Source of the DNA: Mycolicibacterium peregrinum
GTDB lineage: Bacteria; Actinomycetota; Actinomycetes; Mycobacteriales; Mycobacteriaceae
NCBI RefSeq assembly: GCF_001665785.1
Contig: NZ_LZSO01000009.1
Span: 124,001 to 188,000, forward strand
Reading direction: 5' to 3'
Length of the DNA: 64,000 nt
This document shows, in pieces, positions 9,107 to 19,568 of this stretch. Both the position numbers and the translations under genes were made by a program. A model generated the notes under the pieces. The model made no database searches. It was not told the origin of the DNA and was given only the letters and a program-made list of their open reading frames with translations. How positions within the stretch are numbered: position 1 is the first letter of the stretch; every line of letters begins with the position of its first letter.

Positions 9107-10124
9107 TTTCAACTGCCCGAACTGCGGTCAGCGTCTGGCGTTCGAGAACTCCCTGTGCCTGTCGTGCGGCAGCGCGCTGGGCTTCTCGATCGATGACATG
9201 GCGCTGCTGGTGATCGCCCAAACCGACGAGAGTGATCATGCCGGCGCGGTCGACGAAGACCAGTATCAACTCTGCGCGAATCTTCATCTGGCCGAATGTA
9301 ATTGGCTGGTACGAATCGGTCAGGGTAACGAGCTGTGCGCCTCGTGCGCACTGACCCGCACCCGGCCGGCCGAAACCGACACCGCGGCGATGGCGGCGTT
9401 CGCCGAGGCCGAGCGGGCCAAGCGCCGGCTGATCGCCGAGCTACACGAACTGAAGCTGCCCATCGTCGGTCGCGGCGAGGACCCGCAATTCGGGCTGGCT
9501 TTCGACCTGCTCTCCAGCGAGTTCGACAAGGTGTTCACCGGCCATCAAAACGGTGTCATCACACTCGATCTCGCCGAAGGCGATGACGTGCACCGCGAGC
9601 AGTTGCGCATCGCGATGGACGAGCCCTACCGCACCCTGTTGGGCCACTTCCGGCACGAGATCGGGCATTACTACTTCTACCGTCTGGTGGCGCCGTCGGC
9701 GGATTACAGTGCGCGATTCGCCGAGTTGTTCGGGGATGCCGACGCCGACTACCAGGCCGCGTTGGACCGGCACTACAACGACGGCCCTCCGCCGGGCTGG
9801 GACGACGATTTCGTTTCGACGTATGCCACCATGCACGCCGCCGAGGACTGGGCCGAGACCTTCGCGCACTATCTGCACATCCGCGACACGCTGGACACCG
9901 CCGCGGCCTTCGGGTTCGCCCCGGCCGGGGCGACCTTCGAACGCCGGGTGCTCGGACCCAGCGGGTTCGACACCATCATCGAGATGTGGCTTCCGCTGGC
10001 GTGGGCGCTGAACATGGTGAATCGATCGATGGGCCGCGACGATCTGTACCCGTTCGTGTTGCCGCCGGCCGTACTGGACAAGATGCGGTTCGTGCACATG
10101 GTCATCGACGAGGTCACCAACTAG
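9099..10124 (+). CDS. Zinc-ribbon metallopeptidase, Peptidase_Mx type (Rv2568c-like)
   Basis: 341 aa from the ATG at 9099, overlapping the previous gene by 8 bases. Residues 6-23 carry a four-cysteine zinc ribbon (CPNC, then CLSC), and a second Cys pair follows near NELCASCALTRT. The catalytic zinc motif is HEIGH at residues 186-190, followed by YYFYRL. This matches the putative zinc-binding metallopeptidase family (Peptidase_Mx, DUF2248). Last gene of the amidoligase operon. Many related systems carry a proteasome-like Anbu peptidase instead; none is visible here, so this enzyme may fill the processing role (inference). Confidence 0.85.
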   Translation: MRDFNCPNCGQRLAFENSLCLSCGSALGFSIDDMALLVIAQTDESDHAGAVDEDQYQLCANLHLAECNWLVRIGQGNELCASCALTRTRPAETDTAAMAAFAEAERAKRRLIAELHELKLPIVGRGEDPQFGLAFDLLSSEFDKVFTGHQNGVITLDLAEGDDVHREQLRIAMDEPYRTLLGHFRHEIGHYYFYRLVAPSADYSARFAELFGDADADYQAALDRHYNDGPPPGWDDDFVSTYATMHAAEDWAETFAHYLHIRDTLDTAAAFGFAPAGATFERRVLGPSGFDTIIEMWLPLAWALNMVNRSMGRDDLYPFVLPPAVLDKMRFVHMVIDEVTN

Positions 10125-10134
10125 ACCCCGGTGC

Positions 10135-10746
10135 CTATCGGGGAGCGAGCATCGCGTGGGCGAGCCGGGAGAGTGCCCGGCTGATCTGTCTGGCGCTCAG
10201 TCCACGCGCGCGCTGGTGGGCGAAGTTCTCCGCCGCCAGAGGCGCCAGCAACACATCGACCAGTGAATCCGGTTCGGGCACATCGGCTTCCGTCAGCAGG
10301 GTCCGCACGTGCGCGGCCCAGAAACCGTATGCGCCGGTCGTGAACCTGGCGCCGCCGGTCTCGGCGCCGAGCGCCAGATCAGCGTGGGTGTCCAGCAGGT
10401 CGACCATGGCCGAATAGAACGCGGCGAGCCGTTCGGCTGGTGCGGCACCGGGTCCCAGTGGTGGGTCGCCGGAGATCAGCTGCGCCTGCAGGGCGCGCTC
10501 GTGTTCGTCGAGCAGGGCCAGGGCGATGGCTGTGGTGCTGGGGTAGCGCCGGTAAAGCGTGCCGCGTCCGACCCCGGCCGCCGTGGCGATGTGATCCATC
10601 GTGACGGTCCGTGGATCGCGCGTGGAGAAGATCGTGGCGGCGGCGGCAAGGATTTTCGCGCGATTACGTGCCGCATCGGCCCGTTCCGCGCCGCCCCGCT
10701 CGTCACCGGCGTCGTCGGCCGCAAGGAGGTCTGCGCCGATATCCAT
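10135..10746 (-). CDS. TetR-family transcriptional repressor
   Basis: 203 aa, start ATG at 10746 (MDIGADLLAADD). The N-terminal helix-turn-helix is clear (residues ~25-70: ILAAAATIFSTRDP, then VGRGTLYRRYPS). The C-terminal helical region would bind a small ligand. It is transcribed away from the azoreductase and exporter genes, with a twin palindrome in the 96-bp gap; autoregulation plus control of the divergent operon is the standard arrangement. Its open frame extends upstream across the divergent gene, but that extension is antisense to conserved coding sequence and is rejected. Confidence 0.9.
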   Translation of the reverse strand: MDIGADLLAADDAGDERGGAERADAARNRAKILAAAATIFSTRDPRTVTMDHIATAAGVGRGTLYRRYPSTTAIALALLDEHERALQAQLISGDPPLGPGAAPAERLAAFYSAMVDLLDTHADLALGAETGGARFTTGAYGFWAAHVRTLLTEADVPEPDSLVDVLLAPLAAENFAHQRARGLSARQISRALSRLAHAMLAPR

Positions 10747-10773
10747 TAGTGCAATGTAGCCGATCACGGAAAT

Positions 10774-10827
10774 AAGTGGACGAAATGTCCGGTTATCGTG
10801 ATGATTAACCGGACGCATTGTCCACTT
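10774..10827. promoter_or_regulatory. Twin TetR-type operators in divergent promoter
   Basis: Two 22-bp arms (10774-10795 and 10806-10827) form an inverted repeat around a 10-bp centre, matching at 18 of 22 positions. Each arm is itself a dyad: GGAC-N5-GTCC with centres GAAAT and GCATT, flanked by AAGT and GGTTA. This is what two TetR dimers binding side by side would need. The site lies between the repressor start (10746) and the azoreductase RBS (GGGAGG near 10832-10837). Confidence 0.8.
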
Positions 10828-10842
10828 AACCGGGAGGTAGTC

Positions 10843-11496
10843 ATGACCACGCTTCTTCACATCGACGCCAGCGCCCGCCGCCGGTCCATCAGTCGCACGC
10901 TCGGCGCCGAATTCGCCCAGGCCTGGCGTGCAGCGCGACCCGACGGCCGATACCTCTACCGCGACGTGGCGGCCGAGCCGGTGCCCTTCATCGGCGAGGG
11001 CTGGACGGAACTTTGCGATGCAGTGCTGGCCGCCGGCGGTGCCGACCTGGACCGGCTGGAGGAGTCGGTACGCACCCCGGAGCAGGTCGCCGCCTGGGCG
11101 ATCGTGAAGCCGTTGCTGGACGAGGTGCTGGCGGCCGATATCGTGCTGATCGCCACGCCGATGTACAACTACTCGATCCCGGCCTCGCTCAAGGCCTGGC
11201 TGGATCAGGTGACCTTTCCTCGAATGTCCCTGGCGCCGAGGCGGTTTGTCGTGGCGACCGCCCGCGGTGGCGCGTATTCGCCTGGCTCGCCGAAAGCCGA
11301 GTACGACTACCAGGAACGCTTCTTGCGGGATTTCTTCGCCGGGCACTACGGCGTCACCGACACCGTGTTCATCAACGCCGAGATGGCCAATGCCCGGGTG
11401 GATCCTGCACTGGCCCAGTTCCGGGTCGCACACGACGAGTCACTGGCGCACGCCCTCGCCGCGGCCGGCGCGCTGGGCGCCGGGTACGCGAAATGA
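10843..11496 (+). CDS. azoR: FMN-dependent NADH-azoreductase / quinone reductase
   Basis: 217 aa from the ATG at 10843, six bases or so after a GGAGG ribosome-binding site. Flavodoxin-like fold: N-terminal LLHIDASARRRSISRTL binds the FMN phosphate, and the family signature PMYNYSIPASLKAWLDQV follows at ~105-122. AzoR-type enzymes reduce quinones and azo compounds with NAD(P)H, protecting against thiol and quinone stress. It is co-transcribed with the SMR gene (ATGA overlap) and probably repressed by the divergent TetR protein. Induction by an electrophile or quinone is a reasonable inference. Confidence 0.9.
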   Translation: MTTLLHIDASARRRSISRTLGAEFAQAWRAARPDGRYLYRDVAAEPVPFIGEGWTELCDAVLAAGGADLDRLEESVRTPEQVAAWAIVKPLLDEVLAADIVLIATPMYNYSIPASLKAWLDQVTFPRMSLAPRRFVVATARGGAYSPGSPKAEYDYQERFLRDFFAGHYGVTDTVFINAEMANARVDPALAQFRVAHDESLAHALAAAGALGAGYAK

Positions 11497-11813
11497 GTTG
11501 GCTGATACTGGGTTTGGCGGGTCTGGTGGAAATCGCCTGGTCTCAGAGCATCAAGCCGACCGACGGATTTACCCGGCCGCTGCCCACCCTCGTGTGTGTA
11601 GCCGTCGGGGCGTTGTCGGTGTATCTGCTGTCTCTGGCGATGCGGGACCTGCCGGTCGGCACCGCGTACGCGGTCTTCACCGGCATCGGTGCTGTCGGCG
11701 CCATCGCGCTGGGTGTGCTCCTACACCGGGATCCGATGAGCGCGGGCCGTGCGCTGGCACTGTCGATGATCGTCGGAGGGATCCTGCTGGCCCGGCTCAC
11801 GAATCCCGATTGA
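11493..11813 (+). CDS. SMR-family exporter, SugE/Gdx type
   Basis: 106 aa with four hydrophobic segments. The start MSWLILGLAGLVEIAW contains the essential membrane glutamate, and LPVGTAYAVFTGIGAVGA is the SMR signature. The KPTDGFTR segment after helix 1 matches the SugE/Gdx subgroup, whose characterised members export guanidinium, rather than EmrE-type drug pumps. SMR transporters work as dual-topology dimers; only one subunit gene is present, consistent with a homodimer. Overlaps azoR by 4 bp and the convergent gene downstream by 17 bp. The true substrate may differ, because no guanidine riboswitch is seen and the operon looks TetR-controlled. Confidence 0.85.
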   Translation: MSWLILGLAGLVEIAWSQSIKPTDGFTRPLPTLVCVAVGALSVYLLSLAMRDLPVGTAYAVFTGIGAVGAIALGVLLHRDPMSAGRALALSMIVGGILLARLTNPD

Positions 11814-12393
11814 CCTTGGTGACAGCCAGATAGGCCCGTCCGCGGGGAGAAAGCCGGTAACCGACGTCGAGGCTGATGGTCAGGCCCAGTCCCTTGAGCT
11901 GACGCACGCGACGCTTGAACCGGGGGATGTCGAGGCCGACGCGCCCAGCCAGATCGGGGGCGCGGACCGCCTCGTTGGCCGCGATCATCTCCAGATACGG
12001 CCGCGTCCACGGTTCGGTGGCCGCATCCCACCGCGCCAGCCGGGCCGAGATCGCCGCGATGTCGGCCTCGGTGAGCGCGTCGTCGGCAGCCAGGTCGGGC
12101 CGTTCGTCGGGACCCAGGTAGGAGACCCCGATGAGATAGGTGTGCGCCGCAGGCCTGCGGTCGAGCTGCGCCTGCGCGGTCGCCACATCCGGATAGCCGG
12201 CGGCGCGGGCCTGAGCGGCGCTCACCCGGTAGGTGCCCGGGTGTTCGCTGACCGACTCGATGCGAATCGTGCCGGCCTGCGTGCGTTGGGTTCCACCCGG
12301 TCTGGCCCGGGGCTTGTCCCAGCGTCGCAACACCAGCGAGATGGCCCCGCCGGCGATGCCGTCGGCGGTCCGCCGATCTAACAGCACGATCAC
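11797..12393 (-). CDS. Conserved hypothetical protein, ASCH/PUA-like N-terminus
   Basis: About 198 aa. The start is uncertain: GTG at 12393 or 12387, with no clear RBS; the reading begins VIVLLDRRTADGIAGGAI. The N-terminal ~80 residues (LVLRRWDKPRARPGGTQRT) resemble ASCH/PUA-like RNA-binding folds. The C-terminal ~60 residues (DIPRFKRRVRQLKGLGLTIS and YRLSPRGRAYL) look like a winged helix. I know this architecture only as an uncharacterised actinobacterial family. It is divergent from the DUF3097 gene by about 50 bases and overlaps the exporter gene tail-to-tail. Confidence 0.7.
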   Translation of the reverse strand: MIVLLDRRTADGIAGGAISLVLRRWDKPRARPGGTQRTQAGTIRIESVSEHPGTYRVSAAQARAAGYPDVATAQAQLDRRPAAHTYLIGVSYLGPDERPDLAADDALTEADIAAISARLARWDAATEPWTRPYLEMIAANEAVRAPDLAGRVGLDIPRFKRRVRQLKGLGLTISLDVGYRLSPRGRAYLAVTKVNRDS

Positions 12394-12444
12394 GATGGTA
12401 TGTCGCAACGCCGCCACCGCCGCGGGCGTTTCTAGGATCGCCGC

Positions 12445-13278
12445 GTGACTGATCGCTACGGTTCCGACATCCTGTCCCGAAACCCGCACACTCCGAAGCT
12501 GACTCGATCGACGGACCAGCCCGCGGAGAAGGGCCTGGTCGTCGAGGACGCCCAGAGCGGTTATGTGGGCGCGGTGGTGCGGGTCGAGGGTGGCCGCGTC
12601 GAGCTCGAAGATCGCCGGGGAAAGATCCGGGCCTTCCCGATGGGGCCGGGGTTCCTGATCGACGGCAAGCCGGTGAACCTCGTGGTGCCCAAGCGGACCG
12701 CGGCGCCGGCACGGACCGCGTCCGGCTCGGTTGCGGTACCGAACGCGAAGGCCCGGGTTGCGCTGGCCAGCCGGATCTACGTGGAAGGCCGGCACGACGC
12801 CGAACTCGTCGAGCAGGTCTGGGGAGCGGATCTGCGTATCGAAGGTGTCGTCGTCGAATATCTCGGCGGGGTAGACGACCTGTCCGGCATCGTCGCGGAG
12901 TTCGCCCCCGGGCCGGGCCGGCGACTGGGGGTGCTGGTCGATCACCTGGTCACCGGGTCCAAGGAAGCGCGCATCGCCGAGGCAGTGCGGCGCGGCCCAG
13001 GCGGTGAACACACCCTGGTGGTCGGACACCCGTTCGTCGACATCTGGCAGTCGGTCAAACCGGCCCGGCTCGGGATGAAGGCCTGGCCGATCATTCCACG
13101 CAGTGTCGAGTGGAAGCACGGCATCTGCGAGGCGCTGGGCTGGCCGCACCAGGACCAGGCCGACATCGCGCGGGCCTGGCAGCGGATCCGTCGCCAGGTG
13201 CGCGACTGGAACGACCTGGAGCCTGCACTGATCGGCCGGGTCGAAGAACTCATCGATTTCGTGACCGCACCGGCGTAG
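12445..13278 (+). CDS. DUF3097 family protein
   Basis: 277 aa from GTG 12445 (MTDRYGSDILSRNPHTPK). Distinctive stretches are KGLVVEDAQSGYVGAVVR, ASRIYVEGRHDAELVEQVWG and IPRSVEWKHGICEALGWPH. The region IYVEGRHDAELVEQVWG followed by VLVDHLVTGSKEARI resembles a TOPRIM-like alpha/beta fold (EG then DH), suggesting nucleic-acid or phosphotransfer chemistry; this is inference. DUF3097 is restricted mainly to Actinobacteria and has no assigned function. It sits 30 bases upstream of rarA on the same strand and may be co-transcribed with it. Confidence 0.85.
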   Translation: MTDRYGSDILSRNPHTPKLTRSTDQPAEKGLVVEDAQSGYVGAVVRVEGGRVELEDRRGKIRAFPMGPGFLIDGKPVNLVVPKRTAAPARTASGSVAVPNAKARVALASRIYVEGRHDAELVEQVWGADLRIEGVVVEYLGGVDDLSGIVAEFAPGPGRRLGVLVDHLVTGSKEARIAEAVRRGPGGEHTLVVGHPFVDIWQSVKPARLGMKAWPIIPRSVEWKHGICEALGWPHQDQADIARAWQRIRRQVRDWNDLEPALIGRVEELIDFVTAPA

Positions 13279-13308
13279 ACCGTCGTGTCGGCGTGGTAAG
13301 CAGAAGGC

Positions 13309-14643
13309 GTGTCCGACAGTTTGTTCGACGTACCCGGTGAGCCCGCACCCGCGGATCCGGGTGCACCGGTCCCCGCCTCTGCACCGCTGGCGGTGCGGAT
13401 GCGCCCGGCCGGCCTCGACGAGGTCGTCGGTCAGTCACATCTGTTGCAGGCCGGATCGCCGCTGCGCCGTCTGGTGGAGGGCTCCGGCGCCGCGTCGGTG
13501 ATCCTCTACGGTCCGCCCGGCACCGGCAAGACCACACTGGCCTCGCTCATCTCGCAGGCCACCGGCCGCCGGTTCGAGGCGCTCTCGGCACTGAGCGCCG
13601 GCGTCAAAGAGGTCCGTGCCGTGATCGATGTTGCGCGGCGGGCCGCGGTGCACGGCGAACAGACCGTGCTGTTCATCGACGAGGTGCACCGCTTCTCCAA
13701 GACCCAGCAGGATGCGCTGTTGGCCGCGGTGGAGAACCGGGTCGTGTTGCTGGTCGCGGCCACCACGGAGAACCCGTCGTTCTCGGTGGTCGCGCCGCTG
13801 CTGTCGCGCTCATTGATCCTGCAGCTGCAGCCGTTGTCCGCCCCGGACATCGAGATGGTGCTGCGCCGCGCGATCACCGATCCGCGGGGGCTCGGTGGTG
13901 CGGTCGAGGTCACCGACGAGGCCGTCGACCTCATGGTGCAGCTGTCCGCCGGCGATGCGCGACGGGCGCTGACCGCGTTGGAAGTGGCAGCCGAGCCCCG
14001 TGAACGGGTCACTGTCGAGACCATCGAGCAGTCGTTGGACAAGGCCGCGGTGCGGTACGACCGTGACGGCGATCAGCACTACGACGTCGTCAGCGCCTTC
14101 ATCAAATCGGTGCGCGGGTCCGATGTCGATGCGGCGTTGCACTACCTGGCCCGGATGCTGGTGGCGGGGGAGGACCCGCGCTTCGTGGCGCGTCGGCTGA
14201 TGATTCTCGCGAGCGAGGACATCGGCATGGCCGATCCCACGGCGCTGCAGACCGCGGTCGCCGCCGCCCAGACGGTGCAGCTGATCGGCATGCCCGAGGC
14301 GCAGCTGACGCTGGCGCACGCCACGGTGCACCTGGCCACCGCGCCCAAGTCCAACGCCGTCACCACGGCGCTCGGGACGGCCATGAACGACATCCGGGCC
14401 GGCAAGGCCGGGTTGGTGCCGCCGCACCTGCGGGACGGCCATTATTCGGGCGCGCAGAAACTCGGCAATGCCGTGGGCTACAAATACGCCCACGATCATC
14501 CCGATGGTGTTGTGCCGCAACAGTATCCACCCGACGAGCTGGTGGGGACGGACTATTACCAGCCGACCGGGCGTGGATTCGAACGCGAGCTGGTCACCCG
14601 GGTGGACAAGCTGCGGGCCATCATCCGCCGCGCCCGCCGCTGA
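13309..14643 (+). CDS. rarA: Replication-associated recombination protein A (AAA+ ATPase)
   Basis: 444 aa from GTG 13309. Clamp-loader-type AAA+ core: Walker A GPPGTGKT at residues ~68-75, Walker [10 protein letters not shown], sensor 1 in [11 protein letters not shown]-terminal RarA region includes [16 protein letters not shown] and [20 protein letters not shown], both typical of the MgsA/RarA/Wrnip1 family. It acts at stalled replication forks as a tetramer with SSB (family knowledge). In M. tuberculosis this is the Rv2559c position. Followed by a strong hairpin terminator. Confidence 0.95.
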   Translation: MSDSLFDVPGEPAPADPGAPVPASAPLAVRMRPAGLDEVVGQSHLLQAGSPLRRLVEGSGAASVILYGPPGTGKTTLASLISQATGRRFEALSALSAGVKEVRAVIDVARRAAVHGEQTVLFIDEVHRFSKTQQDALLAAVENRVVLLVAATTENPSFSVVAPLLSRSLILQLQPLSAPDIEMVLRRAITDPRGLGGAVEVTDEAVDLMVQLSAGDARRALTALEVAAEPRERVTVETIEQSLDKAAVRYDRDGDQHYDVVSAFIKSVRGSDVDAALHYLARMLVAGEDPRFVARRLMILASEDIGMADPTALQTAVAAAQTVQLIGMPEAQLTLAHATVHLATAPKSNAVTTALGTAMNDIRAGKAGLVPPHLRDGHYSGAQKLGNAVGYKYAHDHPDGVVPQQYPPDELVGTDYYQPTGRGFERELVTRVDKLRAIIRRARR

Positions 14644-14659
14644 CCATCCCAGACGAAAA

Positions 14660-14695
14660 CCACGGTCCCGGTTGAATATTCAACCGGGACCGTGG
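14660..14695. terminator. Perfect 36-bp palindrome, bidirectional terminator
   Basis: Two 18-base arms (CCACGGTCCCGGTTGAAT and its exact complement) meet with no spacer, so the RNA would form a GC-rich stem of about 16 bp with a tetraloop. It lies between the stops of rarA and the convergent GlsB/YeaQ gene. There is no U-tract, which is usual for mycobacterial terminators. Confidence 0.85.
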
Positions 14696-14709
14696 TGCGG
14701 GGCAGCTGG

Positions 14710-15018
14710 TCAGCGCAGCAGGCCGGACCGTCGGGTTCCGAGGATACCGGTCCTTCTGCGTCCCATCAGAGCGGATATCAGGGCCACTCCGAGTGCGGCC
14801 ACGATGACCTGAACGAGGAGCTCGAGCCAGTCGACGCCGCTGGTCGCCGTCGGGATGCCCATGGCGCGTGCGAGGGCGGTACCGATGAACGCGGAGACGA
14901 TGCCGACCAGGATCGTCACCAGAATGCCGATGGGTTGTCTGCCGGGAACGATCAGCCGGCCGATCACGCCGACGACAATGCCGATCAGGATCGCGCTGAT
15001 GATGCCGGTGATGGTCAT
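14710..15018 (-). CDS. GlsB/YeaQ/YmgE family membrane protein
   Basis: 102 aa. The ATG at 15018 has an excellent RBS (GGAGGAG, 15021-15027). Three hydrophobic segments with small residues: ITGIISAILIGIVVGVIGRL, then GILVTILVGIVSAFIGTAL, then VQVIVAALGVALISALMG. This matches the transglycosylase-associated/GlsB stress-response membrane family. Function is poorly defined; members are often stress-induced. The C-terminus ends in a basic tail (RRRTGILGTRRSGLLR). Confidence 0.85.
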   Translation of the reverse strand: MTITGIISAILIGIVVGVIGRLIVPGRQPIGILVTILVGIVSAFIGTALARAMGIPTATSGVDWLELLVQVIVAALGVALISALMGRRRTGILGTRRSGLLR

Positions 15019-15107
15019 TTCTCCTCCAGGGCTGTGTTGGGCTGGAGGGGAGATACCCCGGGCGATCACCGTCCAAACGGTGCCGTCAATTCTGGACGCG
15101 TTCTCGG

Positions 15108-15728
15108 TCAGGCCATCTCGGGTACCCGGAGGTGAGCCAGCACGAGTTCGAACTCGCCGACATCGATCTGATCGGCGCTCAGGTCGCGGAGTCGGGCGGT
15201 GCGCAACGCCCGGGCCTGATCGCGGTTGTGGTCCATCGCATCGGCGCTCTCGAAGGTGGCCGAGGACACCGCCCTACCCGATCCGCGGTCGAGCATGAGG
15301 CTGGCGCTGCAGAAACCCTCGAGGTCTTCCATTGCAGGCAACACCGAGCTCCGGTAGAAGTCCACGGCCCGGTCGAACAGTTCGGGGCGGGTTCGCAGCC
15401 ATGTCGCCCGCACACAGGCGCCAGGGCCGGAGTACTGCTCGCGGTGCACCACCGCGATCTCCCATTCGTCGACCGTGGCGGTACCGGCGAACGTTTCCAC
15501 CATCCGATGGCGCATCGGGGCTATCGCGGCGGCGCTCGCATGCATGGCCTCTTCGGACCGCCACGCCGTCGTGAGGACACACTGGCCTGATTCCCGGTCC
15601 ACCATCAGAGAAAGGCCGATGCAGCCGTCGACATCGTCGAGGGCAGGCATCACCTCGTCGCGGATATGCGTGATGCCGGCGTCGATCGCGTTGGTGCGCG
15701 CCGCGATCGTGGTTGAACGTGCGAACAC
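15108..15728 (-). CDS. Duplicated ABM-like protein, Rv2557/Rv2558 family
   Basis: 206 aa from the GTG at 15728, preceded by GGAAGGGG at a spacing of about 6; the frame is open further upstream, so a longer form is possible. The protein has two similar halves: EVMPALDDVDGCIGLSLMVD in the first aligns with SVLPAMEDLEGFCSASLMLD in the second, each followed by a Ser/Ala-x-A-M helix (EEAMHAS / ADAMDHN). This suggests tandem dimeric alpha/beta-barrel (antibiotic biosynthesis monooxygenase-like) domains. M. tuberculosis Rv2557 and Rv2558 are close relatives and have been reported as starvation-responsive. Enzymatic activity is unknown. Confidence 0.8.
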   Translation of the reverse strand: MFARSTTIAARTNAIDAGITHIRDEVMPALDDVDGCIGLSLMVDRESGQCVLTTAWRSEEAMHASAAAIAPMRHRMVETFAGTATVDEWEIAVVHREQYSGPGACVRATWLRTRPELFDRAVDFYRSSVLPAMEDLEGFCSASLMLDRGSGRAVSSATFESADAMDHNRDQARALRTARLRDLSADQIDVGEFELVLAHLRVPEMA

Positions 15729-15844
15729 GATCCACCCCTTCCTGCCAGGGCAGCGCCCCGGTGGCGCCACCGGTTCCACTACCACCATCCTCTGGTGCGC
15801 CTGAGGTGGCAATGGGGTCGGCGAGTGCCTCGTAGGCTGGGCAG

Positions 15845-16246
15845 ATGGACACCGACGTGATCGACGTGGACACCTCGCGGCGTCGCATCGTCGACCTCAC
15901 CGACGAGGTACGGCAGTTCTGCGGTGCGCACCACGACGGCCTGTGCAATGTGTTCGTCCCGCACGCGACTGCGGGGGTGGCCATCATCGAGACGGGTGCC
16001 GGCTCGGATGACGACCTGCTCGATACCCTGGAACGGTTGTTGCCGCGCGATGACCGCTACCGGCACAGCCACGGCTCGTTCGGTCATGGCGCAGATCACG
16101 TGCTGCCTGCACTGGTGTCACCGTCGGTGACGCTGCCGGTCCAGGCTGGCCGCCCGCTGTTGGGAACCTGGCAGAGCGTGGTGCTGGTCGATCTGAACCG
16201 CGACAACCCGCAACGCCAGGTGCGGCTGAGCTTTCTGGGGGCGTGA
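15845..16246 (+). CDS. YjbQ/UPF0047 family protein
   Basis: 133 aa from ATG 15845. The family core is clear: NVFVPHATAGVAIIETGAG near residue 40, HSHGSFGHGADHVLPAL near 75 with clustered histidines, and GTWQSVVLVDLN near 110. YjbQ proteins form trimers with a buried His/Cys site; some act as a secondary thiamine-phosphate synthase when overexpressed, and the physiological role is unclear. The gene sits directly before alaS, the same order as Rv2556c-alaS in M. tuberculosis. Confidence 0.9.
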   Translation: MDTDVIDVDTSRRRIVDLTDEVRQFCGAHHDGLCNVFVPHATAGVAIIETGAGSDDDLLDTLERLLPRDDRYRHSHGSFGHGADHVLPALVSPSVTLPVQAGRPLLGTWQSVVLVDLNRDNPQRQVRLSFLGA

Positions 16247-16282
16247 CGTTCGTCGCCTTTTCGGGGTGAACGCGCAGAACGG

Positions 16283-16288
16283 TAATGT
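16283..16288 (+). promoter_or_regulatory. Candidate -10 element for alaS
   Basis: TAATGT lies 67 bases before the alaS GTG, in the 108-bp gap after the YjbQ gene. It matches the mycobacterial TANNNT -10 consensus. The -35 region is weak (TTCGGG about 17 bases upstream). No T-box features were found in the leader. Confidence 0.35.
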
Positions 16289-16354
16289 AAAGCGGTCTAA
16301 CTGGTAGTTGCCTGCGCAACCCCAGCCACCCACGAACACGAGGACACGAGCAAC

Positions 16355-19045
<2,691 letters not shown>

Positions 19046-19049
19046 CGTC

Positions 19050-19568
19050 GTGTCCGATACGGTCGACGACCGACTACCGGACCGCCCAGGGGACGATGAC
19101 CCCGGACGTGGCCGGCGCATCGGCGTCGACGTCGGCACCGTGCGGATCGGTGTGGCCAGTTGCGATCCCGACGGGATATTGGCGACTCCGGTCGAGACCG
19201 TTCAGCGAGACAAGCGCGACCGGTCGGGCAGACATCTGCGCAGACTGGTGGCGCTGATCGGCGAGTACGACGCCGTCGAGGTCGTCGTCGGACTGCCCCG
19301 CACGCTCGCCGACCGGGCCGGCAGCTCAGCCGTCGATGCCATCGAACTCGCGGATCTGCTGGCCCGCCGGATCGCTCCGATACCGGTGCGGTTGGCTGAC
19401 GAGCGGCTCACTACTGTGTCGGCGCAACGGTCGTTGCGCGAAGCGGGGGTTCGGGCAAAGGGACAGAAAGCGATGATCGACCAGGCAGCTGCGGTTGGCA
19501 TTCTGCAGTCCTGGCTGGATCAGCGGCGTGCGGCTCTGGCTGCGCGCGGAGAGGGCATGGATGGCTGA
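19050..19568 (+). CDS. ruvX: Putative pre-16S rRNA nuclease / Holliday junction resolvase-like (YqgF)
   Basis: 172 aa from GTG 19050, five bases after the alaS stop. RNase H-like fold: [15 protein letters not shown] supplies the first acidic residue, [12 protein letters not shown] the second strand, and [17 protein letters not shown] then [17 protein letters not shown] the C-terminal motifs. YqgF family members process 16S rRNA 5' ends. There is a short non-conserved N-terminal extension of about 28 residues. Overlaps mltG by 8 bases. Confidence 0.92.
   Translation: MSDTVDDRLPDRPGDDDPGRGRRIGVDVGTVRIGVASCDPDGILATPVETVQRDKRDRSGRHLRRLVALIGEYDAVEVVVGLPRTLADRAGSSAVDAIELADLLARRIAPIPVRLADERLTTVSAQRSLREAGVRAKGQKAMIDQAAAVGILQSWLDQRRAALAARGEGMDG

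Noticed and set aside
10747..11433. Upstream extension of the TetR gene through the azoreductase
   Set aside because: The extension is antisense to conserved azoR coding sequence and would cross the operators; the ATG at 10746 fits the family length.
11497..11800. Guanidine riboswitch for the SugE/Gdx-type gene
   Set aside because: The gene starts inside the azoR stop with no leader, and the operon promoter holds TetR-type operators instead.
16247..16354. Possible T-box riboswitch before alaS
   Set aside because: No T-box core sequence or specifier stem, and the leader is too short.
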